This document shows, in pieces, positions 7,988 to 15,844 of a DNA stretch of 64,000 nucleotides. How positions within the stretch are numbered: the stretch's first letter is position 1; every line of letters begins with the position of its first letter. The notes under the pieces are model-generated. The model saw nothing but the letters and a program-made list of their open reading frames with translations. It made no database searches and was not told where the DNA came from. Made by a program: the position numbers and the translations under genes. The DNA lies in assembly GCF_041435095.1 (NCBI RefSeq), contig NZ_CP108025.1, forward strand, positions 3,658,001 through 3,722,000, read 5' to 3'. This stretch comes from Kitasatospora sp. NBC_00315. GTDB lineage: Bacteria > Actinomycetota > Actinomycetes > Streptomycetales > Streptomycetaceae.

Positions 7988-8707
7988 ATGGCCGCCAGGA
8001 CGACCCCGATTCCGTCCGTATGGGCCCGACAGCAGCGCGAGGCGGACCAACCAGCGCTCAGCAGGGCCGCGATCGTCCGCGAGGCGGTCGTGATGCTGGA
8101 CGCCGACGGCATCGAGGCGCTCAGCATGCGCAAGCTCGGGGCCCGGCTGAACGCGGGTGCGACCTCCCTCTACCGGCATGTCGCGACCAAGGACGAGCTG
8201 ATGGAACTCGCGGTGGACGAGGTGTTCGGCGAGATCACCCCTCCGCCCACCGCCTGCCCCGAGTGGCGCGACGCCGCGACCGAGGCCGCCCGGTCGTTCC
8301 GTACGACGGCCCTGCGCCATCCGTGGCTGGCCTCGGTGCTCGGGCAGGCCGGCCTCGCCTACCTGGGCCCGAACCTGATGTCCTACTCCGAGCGGCTGGC
8401 CGGGCTGTTCGCGGCCATCGGCTTCCCCGAGCCGAGCCGCGCGATCGACACCGTGCTGTCCTACGTGATCGGCATGAGCACCACGGAGGCGGCCTGGCTG
8501 ACGACGGTCGCCCGCTCCGGCGAGAGCGAGGTCGGCTTCATCGCCCGCCTGATGCCCGCCGCCCAGCAGGCCGCGTCCGGCCACGAGCACCTGACCTCCA
8601 CACAGGGCGCGACCGTGATCCTCGACCCGGCCGCGATCCGCGACGCCAAGTTCGACTACGGGCTGGAGGTCGTCCTCGACGGCCTGGAGATGCGGCTCAA
8701 GCCCTGA
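7988..8707 (+). CDS. TetR-family transcriptional repressor
   Basis: A 239-residue protein. The N-terminal HTH (about residues 27-70) reads LSRAAIVREAVVMLDADG, then LSMRKLGARLNAGATSLYRHV, the TetR_N pattern, and the C-terminal region DPAAIRDAKFDYGLEVVLDGL is of the TetR_C type seen in drug-efflux regulators. GAAGGAG lies 5 nt before the ATG. It is divergent from an EmrB/QacA exporter with shared palindromes between, so it most likely represses both genes until a ligand binds. Confidence 0.88.
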   Translation: MAARTTPIPSVWARQQREADQPALSRAAIVREAVVMLDADGIEALSMRKLGARLNAGATSLYRHVATKDELMELAVDEVFGEITPPPTACPEWRDAATEAARSFRTTALRHPWLASVLGQAGLAYLGPNLMSYSERLAGLFAAIGFPEPSRAIDTVLSYVIGMSTTEAAWLTTVARSGESEVGFIARLMPAAQQAASGHEHLTSTQGATVILDPAAIRDAKFDYGLEVVLDGLEMRLKP

Positions 8708-8767
8708 CCCCCGGGCCCCCGCCCCCGATCACCCGATCCCCTGGGGGCGGGACGCCGGGCGTCCGGC

Positions 8768-8812
8768 GTCAAGGAAACCTTGACACCGGCGCGACGTCAA
8801 GGTTTCCTTGAC
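8768..8812. promoter_or_regulatory. Double near-palindrome, operator candidate
   Basis: GTCAAGGAAACCTTGAC (8768-8784) and GTCAAGGTTTCCTTGAC (8796-8812) are exact reverse complements separated by 11 bp, and each is itself palindromic apart from its central AAA or TTT. The right copy ends 3 bp before an ATG at 8816 that begins a two-gene overlapping unit. Spacing from centre to centre is 28 bp. Confidence 0.7.
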
Positions 8813-8815
8813 AGC

Positions 8816-8965
8816 ATGCCGACCCCGACATCACCGGCGCCCGGCCGGAGCGCCCCTGCGGCCGCCGCCCTCGCGTCCCTTCTCCCGCTCGGCCGCGGCC
8901 TGCCCGCCCTGCCGGCCACCCGCGAACCGCTGCGGCGCACGCACCGGCCGGGCGGCCCGCGATGA
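8816..8965 (+). CDS. Small hypothetical ORF coupled to HTH gene
   Basis: A 49-residue frame starting MPTPTSPAPGRSAP, rich in Pro, Ala, Leu and Arg and without recognised domain. The ATG lies only 3 bp after the right operator arm, so its message would be leaderless or nearly so. Its TGA overlaps the next gene's ATG as ATGA (8962-8965), which favours translational coupling. It may instead be an untranslated leader. Protein function is unknown. Confidence 0.35.
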   Translation: MPTPTSPAPGRSAPAAAALASLLPLGRGLPALPATREPLRRTHRPGGPR

Positions 8966-9552
8966 CCGACGACGCCCTGCTCACTCCGCAGGAGAGCGCC
9001 CGGATCCGCGAGGGGATCGCCGGAGCCGTCCTCGGCGGGCCGGAGGGTCTGACCGATTCCCTGGAGCACGACCCGGCCGGTTACCTGCGTCTGGTGGACG
9101 CCAGCCGGGTGGGGGCGGAGGAGGCCGGACGGCTGCTGCGCGAAGCCGTCCAGGGAGCCAGGGCGGCCGGCCACAGCTGGGACACCGTGGGCCGCGTCCT
9201 CGGCGTGAGCCGCCAGGCCGCCCAGCAGCGCTTCGCCACCAGGGGCCCCGAGGCCGCCGCCTCCGACGGCCCCGACCGCCGCGTCCTGACCCCGCTCACC
9301 GCTTTCACCGAGATGGCGGCCCTCGCGGAGGCCGGCCGTGCGGGCTGGCAGCTGGTCGGCTACGGCGCGTTCTACCACGAGGTCGAGGCGTCCGAACACC
9401 CGTGGGAACACGCCCGCGTGACCCTGGCGGCCGGTGCCCGGCACCGCCGGATGGAGGCCGAGGGCTGGATCCCGGTCGGCGCGGGCTGGTTCCCCTGGCG
9501 CTACTACAAGCGCCCGCTCGACCCCACCGGAAAGACTCCGGCGGACGGCTGA
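8962..9552 (+). CDS. HTH-containing hypothetical protein
   Basis: A 196-residue protein. An HTH-like segment, SWDTVGRVLGVSRQAAQQRF (72-91), follows an acidic helical N-terminus; the C-terminal half has W/Y-rich sequence (WQLVGYGAFYHEVEASEHPW, then GWFPWRYYKRPLD). The ATG overlaps the preceding small ORF. The HTH makes it a candidate binder of the double palindrome upstream, which would be autoregulation; this is inference. The C-terminal domain is not recognised. The 3' end runs into 12-bp tandem repeats that cover its stop codon. Confidence 0.75.
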   Translation: MTDDALLTPQESARIREGIAGAVLGGPEGLTDSLEHDPAGYLRLVDASRVGAEEAGRLLREAVQGARAAGHSWDTVGRVLGVSRQAAQQRFATRGPEAAASDGPDRRVLTPLTAFTEMAALAEAGRAGWQLVGYGAFYHEVEASEHPWEHARVTLAAGARHRRMEAEGWIPVGAGWFPWRYYKRPLDPTGKTPADG

Positions 9553-9633
9553 GCGGGCGGCTGAGCGGGCGGCTGATCGGACGGCTGATCGGGCGGTTGA
9601 TCGAACGGACGGCGCGGACGGCGCGGACGGCGC
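9544..9633. repeat. Two adjoining short tandem repeats
   Basis: Five 12-bp units related to GGCGGCTGAGCG (9544-9603) cover the end and stop of the HTH gene, and three exact GGACGGCGC units follow (9607-9633). Both are recent-looking slippage repeats. Confidence 0.85.
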
Positions 9634-9654
9634 GGTGCGAGCCGGGCCCGCCCG

Positions 9655-9691
9655 GAGGCCACCGCCGGGCGGACGGCCCGGCGGTGGCCTC
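9655..9691. terminator. Bidirectional hairpin terminator
   Basis: A 16-bp perfect stem (9655-9670 with 9676-9691) sits between two convergent genes, 4 bp from the stop codon of the VOC gene. Confidence 0.7.
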
Positions 9692-9695
9692 GACC

Positions 9696-10106
9696 TCAGC
9701 CCTTCGGCTGGGTGAAGCGCAGGCGGTTGCCGAAGGGGTCGCGAAGGCCGCAGTCGATCCCGTACGGGCGCTCGGTGGGCTCCTCGGTGAACTCGACGCC
9801 CTGCGCGAGCAGCGTCTTGTACGTCTTGTGGCAGTCGTCCGTGGTGAGGATGAGCCAGCCGCCCATGGCGCCCTTGGTCACCAGTTCACGGACCTGCTCC
9901 GCCGTCTCCTCCGACATCGCCGGAGCACCCGGCTTCTCCAGCAGGACCTGGCGCTCCGGGTGGCCGGGGACGCTGACGGCCAGCCAGCGCATGAAACCCA
10001 GGTCGACGTCGGCGGCGACCTCCAGACCGAGCTTGCCGACGTAGAAGTCGAGGGCCTCGTCCTGGTCGAGGACGTACAGCTGCGAGTGTGTGATGGCGTT
10101 GAACAT
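9696..10106 (-). CDS. VOC-family glyoxalase-like protein
   Basis: A 136-residue protein with paired VOC modules: AITHSQLYVLDQDEALDFYVGKL at the start and WLILTTDDCHKTYKTLLAQG, then IDCGLRDPFGNRLRFTQP. This subgroup is common in actinomycetes as a glyoxalase/bleomycin-resistance-like protein of unknown substrate. The ATG at 10106 matches the family N-terminus; a GTG 9 bp earlier is possible. An AraC regulator lies 82 bp upstream in the same direction, an association that suggests control by it. Confidence 0.85.
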   Translation of the reverse strand: MFNAITHSQLYVLDQDEALDFYVGKLGLEVAADVDLGFMRWLAVSVPGHPERQVLLEKPGAPAMSEETAEQVRELVTKGAMGGWLILTTDDCHKTYKTLLAQGVEFTEEPTERPYGIDCGLRDPFGNRLRFTQPKG

Positions 10107-10188
10107 GTGCACCACGCTAGTGGGCCGGCCCGGCGAAAACTTGTCCAGAACTGCTCGACTTCGGACGCCGCGAACCGTGCGGGAACGG

Positions 10189-10581
10189 TCAGGCGCTGGG
10201 CCGCATCCAGGCCATCGTGAAACAGGTCGGCACGCCCGCGGCGACCGCCTCCCTGCGGTAGGCCCTCGGCGTGCGGCCGACGATCTCGCGGAACGTACGG
10301 CTGAAGGTCCCCGGGCTGGCGAACCCGACCTCGAAGCAGACGTCCGTCACACTGCGGCCGCTCTCCCGCAGCAGGAACATCGCCCGCTCGACGCGGCGGC
10401 GCTGCAGGTAGCGGTGCGGCGTCTCGCCGAAGGTGGCCCGGAAGGTCCGCGCGAAGTGCGCCTGCGACACATGGGCGATCCGGGCCAGGGCCGGGACGTC
10501 CAGTGGCTGCGCGTAGTCGCGGTCCATGGCGTCCCGGGCCCGCAGCATCCGGCGGTTGCTCTCCTCCACGGCGCGGCTCAC
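10189..10581 (-). CDS. Single-domain AraC-family regulator
   Basis: A 130-residue protein consisting almost only of the double-HTH AraC DNA-binding domain: LARIAHVSQAHFARTFRATFGETPHRYL and then VTDVCFEVGFASPGTFSRTF with the closing TPRAYRR. There is no sensing domain, so it resembles SoxS/MarA-size regulators. The GTG start (VSRAVEESNRRM) is chosen because the domain needs the preceding helix; the frame is open upstream but low-complexity. It probably controls the downstream VOC gene. Confidence 0.82.
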   Translation of the reverse strand: MSRAVEESNRRMLRARDAMDRDYAQPLDVPALARIAHVSQAHFARTFRATFGETPHRYLQRRRVERAMFLLRESGRSVTDVCFEVGFASPGTFSRTFREIVGRTPRAYRREAVAAGVPTCFTMAWMRPSA

Positions 10582-10689
10582 GGCGCCATCACACCACGTC
10601 CGCGCCCCCGGCCGCAGCCCCGGCCACGGCACGGCACGCACGGCACGCAACGGCACGCGCGCCCGGGGAGCACGAGCGGCCGGGCGGGC

Positions 10690-11013
10690 TCAGTGCGCCG
10701 TCGCGGCGTTCACCCAGTCCAGGTAGGCGGCGCTGCCCGTGACCACGGGCACCCCGACGATCTCCGGGGTGTCGTAGGTGTGGTGTTCCGCGATGAACTC
10801 GGCCAACCGGTCACCGAGCTCGGCCCGGGTCTTGAAGTCGATCCGCCACTCGGACTCCGTTCTGAGCTCGCCGTCCCACCGGTAGACCGAGCCGACCGGG
10901 TAGAGCTGGGCGCAGGCGGCCAGCCGCTCGCGCACCACGGCGGAGGCCAGCGCTTGGGCCCGGACCTCGGTGTCATGGGTGGTGGTGACCACGATGAGGG
11001 CATGGTTCGTCAT
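10690..11013 (-). CDS. cutA: CutA divalent-cation tolerance protein
   Basis: A 107-residue protein with the complete CutA1 pattern: VVTTTHDTEVRAQALASAVV, LAACAQLYPVGSVYRWDGEL, W-RIDFKTRA, then HTYDTPEIVGVPV and a terminal YLDWV. CutA proteins are trimeric cytosolic proteins with a ferredoxin-like fold, linked to copper tolerance, although the molecular role is unsettled. It is a monocistronic gene, separated from the permease upstream by a strong hairpin. Confidence 0.93.
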   Translation of the reverse strand: MTNHALIVVTTTHDTEVRAQALASAVVRERLAACAQLYPVGSVYRWDGELRTESEWRIDFKTRAELGDRLAEFIAEHHTYDTPEIVGVPVVTGSAAYLDWVNAATAH

Positions 11014-11072
11014 GCGCGCAGCTTAGAGCGGCCGGCACGTGGTGGGCCGGCCGATCCGCCCGGAACGCCGAA

Positions 11073-11129
11073 GTGCCGCCGGCGGGTGCGGGACGGCCTG
11101 GGAGGTCGTCCGGCACCCGCCGGCGGCAC
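11073..11129 (-). terminator. Long hairpin terminator of purine permease gene
   Basis: A 17-bp perfect stem (11073-11089 with 11113-11129) continues inward through GGACG/CGTCC. It sits between the permease stop codon and cutA. Confidence 0.8.
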
Positions 11130-11156
11130 CGGGCCGGGCGGGACGCGTGCGGGGTG

Positions 11157-12617
11157 TCAGAGCAGCCCGAGCGCCGGCATCAGGTAGTAGAAGGCGAAGA
11201 CGGCGGCGACGACGTACATCGCCACCGGCACCGACCGGCCGCGGCCGACCGCGACCCGCAGGACGCAGAAGGTGATGAACCCGATGCCCAGGCCGTTGGT
11301 GATGGAGTACGTGAACGGCATCATCACCATGGTGAGGAACGCCGGGATGGCGATGGTGTAGTCGCTCCAGTCGATCTCGCGGATGGAGTTCGCGAGGATC
11401 AGGAAACCGACGGTGACCAGGGCCGGCGTGGCGGCCTGGGCCGGGACCATGGTGGCCAGCGGCGTGAGGAACAGCGCCACCACGAACAGCAGGCCGGTGA
11501 CGATCGAGGCGAAGCCGGTGCGGGCGCCCTCGCCGACGCCGGCGGTGGACTCGACGAAGCAGGTGTTGGCGGAGGACGAGGTGGCGCCGCCGGCGGCGGT
11601 GGCGATGCCGTCGACCATCAGGATCTTGTTGATGCCCGGCAGGTCGCCGTTCTCGTCCAGCAGGTGGGCCTCGTCGGCGACGCCCAGGATGGTGCCCATC
11701 GCGTCGAAGAAGCAGCTCATCAGCACGGTGAAGACGAACAGGATGCCGGTCAGGATGCCGACCTTGTCGAAGCCGCCGAACAGGCTGACCTTGCCGAGCA
11801 GGCCGAAGTCCGGGGCGGCGACCGGGTTGCCGGGCCACGCCGGGACGGTCAGGCCCCAGTTCATCGCGGGGATGTCCGCGACCTTGTCGATCACCAGGGC
11901 GACGCCGGTCATCACGACGATGCTGATCAGGATCGCGCCGGGCACCTTGCGCACCAGCAGGACCAGGGTCAGCAGCAGGCCGAGGATGAAGACCAGGACG
12001 GGCCAGCCGTTGAGGTGCCCGTTGCTGCCGAGCTGGAGCGGAACGGTGGTGTGCGCGGCGTCCGGGATGCGGCTGACGAAGCCGGAGTCGACCAGGCCGA
12101 CCAGGGCGATGAAGAGGCCGATGCCGATGGCGATGGCCTTGCGCAGGCCGAGCGGTACGGCGTTCATGACGCGTTCGCGCAGGCCGGTGGCCACCAGCAG
12201 CATGATCGCGAAGCCGGCCAGCACGACCATCCCCATCGCGTCCGGCCAGGTCATCCGGGGGGCGAGCTGCAGGGCGACGATGGTGTTGACGCCGAGGCCG
12301 GCGGCCAGGGCGATCGGGACGTTGCCGATCACACCCATCAGGAGGGTGGTGAGCGCGGCCGTCAGCGCGGTGGCGGTGACCAGCTGCTTGCCGTCCAGGT
12401 GCGCGCCGTTCATGTCGACGGCACTGGAGAGGATGATCGGGTTCAGGACGAGGATGTACGCCATCGTGAAGAAGGTGGCGACACCGCCGCGGATCTCGCG
12501 GGGCAGGCTGGAGCCGCGCTCGGAGATCTTGAAGAAGCGGTCGAGGGCGCCGTTGGGGGTCTTCGGCGTCATCGGGGAAGGCTCGGGCGACTCGGTGGTC
12601 GGCTGGGCCACTGACAT
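11157..12617 (-). CDS. AzgA/NCS2-type purine (hypoxanthine-guanine/adenine) permease
   Basis: A 486-residue membrane protein with about 13 membrane segments. Diagnostic AzgA-subfamily sequences are FFKISERGSSLPREIRGGVATF near residue 25, the FFDAMGTILG segment and NTCFVESTAGVGEGARTG. It belongs with PbuG/PbuO-type purine:H+ symporters rather than UraA/UapA types. The ATG has GAGGA 8 nt upstream. A DUF2530 gene diverges from it, a conserved neighbour in Streptomyces. No purine riboswitch consensus was seen in the leader. Confidence 0.9.
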   Translation of the reverse strand: MSVAQPTTESPEPSPMTPKTPNGALDRFFKISERGSSLPREIRGGVATFFTMAYILVLNPIILSSAVDMNGAHLDGKQLVTATALTAALTTLLMGVIGNVPIALAAGLGVNTIVALQLAPRMTWPDAMGMVVLAGFAIMLLVATGLRERVMNAVPLGLRKAIAIGIGLFIALVGLVDSGFVSRIPDAAHTTVPLQLGSNGHLNGWPVLVFILGLLLTLVLLVRKVPGAILISIVVMTGVALVIDKVADIPAMNWGLTVPAWPGNPVAAPDFGLLGKVSLFGGFDKVGILTGILFVFTVLMSCFFDAMGTILGVADEAHLLDENGDLPGINKILMVDGIATAAGGATSSSANTCFVESTAGVGEGARTGFASIVTGLLFVVALFLTPLATMVPAQAATPALVTVGFLILANSIREIDWSDYTIAIPAFLTMVMMPFTYSITNGLGIGFITFCVLRVAVGRGRSVPVAMYVVAAVFAFYYLMPALGLL

Positions 12618-12724
12618 GCGTGCATCCTCGGGTGGGGGCGGAGGAGAGGGTTGTCCACCCGAGCGACGACGGCCGGGCGTTCCGGCCGGGCCGGGAAGGT
12701 CAAGGCGACGCGCCGGGGCCAACC

Positions 12725-12745
12725 GGAACCTCAAGTATGAGTTCC
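12725..12745. promoter_or_regulatory. Imperfect palindrome in permease/DUF2530 divergent region
   Basis: GGAAC-C-TCA-AGTA-TGA-GTTCC forms an inverted repeat with one bulge, 107 bp before the permease start. A second short hairpin (CGCGC/GCGCG) lies at about 12757-12773. Either could be a regulator site; no function can be assigned. Confidence 0.35.
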
Positions 12746-12861
12746 TTGGTCGTGCACGCGCTATCTTCGCGCGTAGAACGGTCGAGTCGCACCCGTATTC
12801 GATCATCATTCGCCGTGTGGGCACTGCACACCACCCCTGTCCCGGCCGTACCCTAGGCCCC

Positions 12862-13203
12862 ATGCCGAAGACCCCGCTGCGCCCCTCGCCCCCACCCCTG
12901 GAGGCCAACGACGTCGCCATCGTCGGCGGCGGGACGGTGCTGTGGTTCGTCGCCTTCCTGGCCCTGCTCCCCTTCCACGGCGCCATGGCCCGCCACGGCC
13001 GCGGCGACTGGCAGTGGATCTGCCTCGCCGGCGCCGGCCTGGGGCTGATCGGCCTCTGGTACTGCCGGGCCCGGCGCGACGCCATCGCCCGGGATCGCGC
13101 GGCGTCCGCGGCGGGCGGCGGAGCCGGCGCCGAGGACGGCGCGGACGGCGGCACCTCCCCCGGCGACGGGGCCGACGGGGCCTCCGCCACCCGGTCGGAC
13201 TGA
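12862..13203 (+). CDS. DUF2530 small membrane protein
   Basis: A 113-residue protein with two membrane segments, VAIVGGGTVLWFVAFLALLPF (about 18-38) and WICLAGAGLGLIGLWYC (about 52-68), and an acidic Gly/Ala/Asp-rich C-terminal tail. The size, the two segments and the position opposite an NCS2 permease match the actinobacterial DUF2530 family. Function unknown. The ATG is the only good start; no clear Shine-Dalgarno precedes it, so translation may be leaderless. Confidence 0.8.
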   Translation: MPKTPLRPSPPPLEANDVAIVGGGTVLWFVAFLALLPFHGAMARHGRGDWQWICLAGAGLGLIGLWYCRARRDAIARDRAASAAGGGAGAEDGADGGTSPGDGADGASATRSD

Positions 13204-13255
13204 ATCAGACTTTACCGGCACGCATCGGACATAACGCGCCCGTAGAGTCGGTCGC

Positions 13256-15844
13256 ATGACGCACCCCGCGCACGAGCCGGCCGACTCCGGGAGCAGTGAC
13301 GGCGCGGCGTCCGCACCGGGGGCCCACCCGCTGGGCCTTCTCCCCGGCAGGCGCGGCGGCCTCACTTCGGCCGAGGTCGCCGAACGCGTCGGGCGCGGTG
13401 AGGTCAACGACGTACCGGTACGCTCCAGCCGCTCGGTCCGGGAGATCGTCCGGGCGAACGTCTTCACCCGGTTCAACGCGATCATCGGCGTCATGTTCGG
13501 CATCATCCTGGTGGTCGGGCCGATCCAGGACGGCCTGTTCGGCCTGGTGATCGTCGCCAACACGGCGATCGGCGTCATCCAGGAGATGCGCGCCAAGCAG
13601 ACCCTGGACGGCCTGGCCCTGATCGGCGAGAGCCGACCGCAGGTCCGCCGGGACGGCAGGGTCGAACAGGTCGCCGTCGCCGCGATCGTGCTGGACGACA
13701 CCGTGCTGCTCGGGATCGGCGACAAGGTGATCGTCGACGGCGAGGTCACCGAGGCGGACGGCCTGGAGATCGACGAGTCGCTGCTCACCGGCGAGCCCGA
13801 CCCCGTCCTCAAACAGCCCGGCGACCAGGTGATGTCCGGCAGCTTCGTGGTGGCCGGCGCGGGCGCGTTCACCGCCACCAAGGTGGGCCGCGAGGCATAC
13901 GCCGCCCAGCTGGCCGAGGAGGCCAGCCGCTTCACCCTGGTCAGCTCGGAGCTGCGCAGCGGCATCGACAGCATCCTGAAGTTCATCACCTGGCTGCTGG
14001 TCCCCACCGCGATCGGCCTGATCATCAGCCAGCTGGCGGTCGAGGGCAGCGACTGGCGGGAGGCCGTGCGGCGGATGGTCGCGGGCATCGTCCCGATGGT
14101 GCCCGAGGGGCTGGTCCTGCTGACCTCGGTCGCCTTCGCGATCGGCGTGGTGCGCCTGGGCCGCAAGCAGTGCCTGGTGCAGGAGCTGCCCGCGATCGAG
14201 GGACTGGCCCGGGTGGACACCGTCTGCCTGGACAAGACCGGCACCCTCACCGAGGGCGGCATGGACGTGGTCGAGCTGCGCCCGCTGGCCGACCCGGACG
14301 GCCCAGGCCCGGCCGACCCGGACGGCCCAGGCCCGGCCGACCCGGACGGCTCGGGTCCGGACGCCCCCGGCGGGCCGGCCGGGGAGGAGCGGCTGCGCAC
14401 GGTCCTCGGCGTGCTGGCCGGCGCCGACGCTCGGCCCAACCCCAGCATGCAGGCCATCATCGACGCCTACGGGAGACCCGCCGCCCCGGACGGCGAGTGG
14501 CGGGTGATCGAGGCGATGCCGTTCTCCTCCGCCCGCAAGTGGAGCGGTGCGCAGTTGCTGGAACCGCAGGGCGCCGAGGCCGGCTGGCTGCTCGGCGCAC
14601 CCGACGTCCTGCTCCCCGCGGGGCACCCGGCCCTCGCCGAGGTGGACGAGCTGGGCGCCAGGGGCCTGCGGGTGCTGCTGCTCGGCCGCACCCCGACCCC
14701 GCTGGACGCGCCCGACCCGGCGGCCGGGCTGCGGCCGCTCGCGCTGGTGGTGCTCCAGCAGCGGCTGCGCGAGGACGCCGCCGACACGCTGCGCTACTTC
14801 GAGAGCCAGCAGGTCCGCGCGAAGGTGATCTCCGGTGACAGCGCGGTCTCGGTCGGGGCGGTCGCCGCCCATCTGGGCCTGCCCGGCGCCGAGCACCCGC
14901 TGGACGCGCGGACGCTCCCCACCGGCCCCGAGGAGCTCGCCGACACCGCCGACCGGACCTCCGTCTTCGGCCGGGTCACCCCGCAGCAGAAGCGCGAGCT
15001 GGTCGGCGCCCTGCAGTCGCGCGGGCACACCGTGGCGATGACCGGGGACGGCGTCAACGACGTGCTCGCGCTCAAGGACGCCGACATCGGCGTGGCGATG
15101 GGCTCCGGCAGCGAGGCGACCCGGGCGGTCGCCCAGATCGTGCTGCTCGACGACAGCTTCGCCACCCTGCCGTCGGTGGTCGCCGAGGGCCGCCGGGTGA
15201 TCGGCAACATCGAGCGGGTGGCGACCCTCTTCCTGGTGAAGACGGTCTACTCGGTACTGCTGGCGATCCTGGTGATCTGCACGCACTCGCCGTACCCGTT
15301 CCTGCCCCGGCACTCCACCGTGCTCTCCACCCTGACCATCGGCGTGCCGGCCTTCTTCCTGGCCCTGGCCCCCAACAACGAGCGGGCCCGGACGGGCTTC
15401 GTGCGGCGGGTGCTGCGGCTGGCCGTCCCCGCCGGGGTGATCGCCGGTACGGCCACCTTCACCGCGTACGCGCTGGCGCGGGCCAACCACACCACGACGC
15501 TGGAGGCCGACACCAGTGTCGCCACCCTGACGCTGTTCCTGGTCGCGATCTGGGTGCTGGCGATCGTCGCCCGGCCGTACAACTGGTGGCGGCTGCTGCT
15601 GATCGCGGCGATGTGCGGAGCGTTCGCCCTGGTCCTGCTGGTGCCGTGGCTGTCGGACTTCTTCCAGCTGTCCCTGGCCGGCACCCGGGATCCGTGGATC
15701 GGCGTCGGCATCGCGCTGGTGTCCGGCCTGGTGCTGGAGGTGGTGTGGCGGTACGTCAGGCGCACACTGGACGCCCCCGACGTACCGCCCTCCTCCGCGC
15801 GCGGCGGTCAGCCCTCGAAGTCCCGGGCGGCGGAGAGCTCGTAG
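13256..15844 (+). CDS. CtpE-like cation-transporting P-type ATPase
   Basis: An 862-residue P-type ATPase. It shows the A-domain loop LLTGEPDPV in place of TGES, the phosphorylation motif DKTGTLT at about residue 326, a PEGL membrane motif (MVPEGLVLLTS) and the hinge TGDGVNDVLAL at about 596, then six C-terminal membrane segments. These features match mycobacterial CtpE, which imports calcium; specificity here is inferred. Three 8-residue repeats (ADPDGPGP) lie between the DKTGT motif and the nucleotide domain. The gene's last 37 bp overlap the convergent sacsin-like gene. Confidence 0.88.
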   Translation: MTHPAHEPADSGSSDGAASAPGAHPLGLLPGRRGGLTSAEVAERVGRGEVNDVPVRSSRSVREIVRANVFTRFNAIIGVMFGIILVVGPIQDGLFGLVIVANTAIGVIQEMRAKQTLDGLALIGESRPQVRRDGRVEQVAVAAIVLDDTVLLGIGDKVIVDGEVTEADGLEIDESLLTGEPDPVLKQPGDQVMSGSFVVAGAGAFTATKVGREAYAAQLAEEASRFTLVSSELRSGIDSILKFITWLLVPTAIGLIISQLAVEGSDWREAVRRMVAGIVPMVPEGLVLLTSVAFAIGVVRLGRKQCLVQELPAIEGLARVDTVCLDKTGTLTEGGMDVVELRPLADPDGPGPADPDGPGPADPDGSGPDAPGGPAGEERLRTVLGVLAGADARPNPSMQAIIDAYGRPAAPDGEWRVIEAMPFSSARKWSGAQLLEPQGAEAGWLLGAPDVLLPAGHPALAEVDELGARGLRVLLLGRTPTPLDAPDPAAGLRPLALVVLQQRLREDAADTLRYFESQQVRAKVISGDSAVSVGAVAAHLGLPGAEHPLDARTLPTGPEELADTADRTSVFGRVTPQQKRELVGALQSRGHTVAMTGDGVNDVLALKDADIGVAMGSGSEATRAVAQIVLLDDSFATLPSVVAEGRRVIGNIERVATLFLVKTVYSVLLAILVICTHSPYPFLPRHSTVLSTLTIGVPAFFLALAPNNERARTGFVRRVLRLAVPAGVIAGTATFTAYALARANHTTTLEADTSVATLTLFLVAIWVLAIVARPYNWWRLLLIAAMCGAFALVLLVPWLSDFFQLSLAGTRDPWIGVGIALVSGLVLEVVWRYVRRTLDAPDVPPSSARGGQPSKSRAAESS
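14288..14359 (+). repeat. 24-bp in-frame tandem repeat in P-type ATPase
   Basis: Three units (14288-14311, 14312-14335, 14336-14359); the first two are identical and the third has diverged slightly. Each encodes ADPDGPGP or ADPDGSGP, a flexible insert just after the phosphorylation loop. Confidence 0.9.

Noticed and set aside
12618..12861. Purine riboswitch before the AzgA-type permease
   Set aside because: The conserved purine-aptamer core was not found in the leader.
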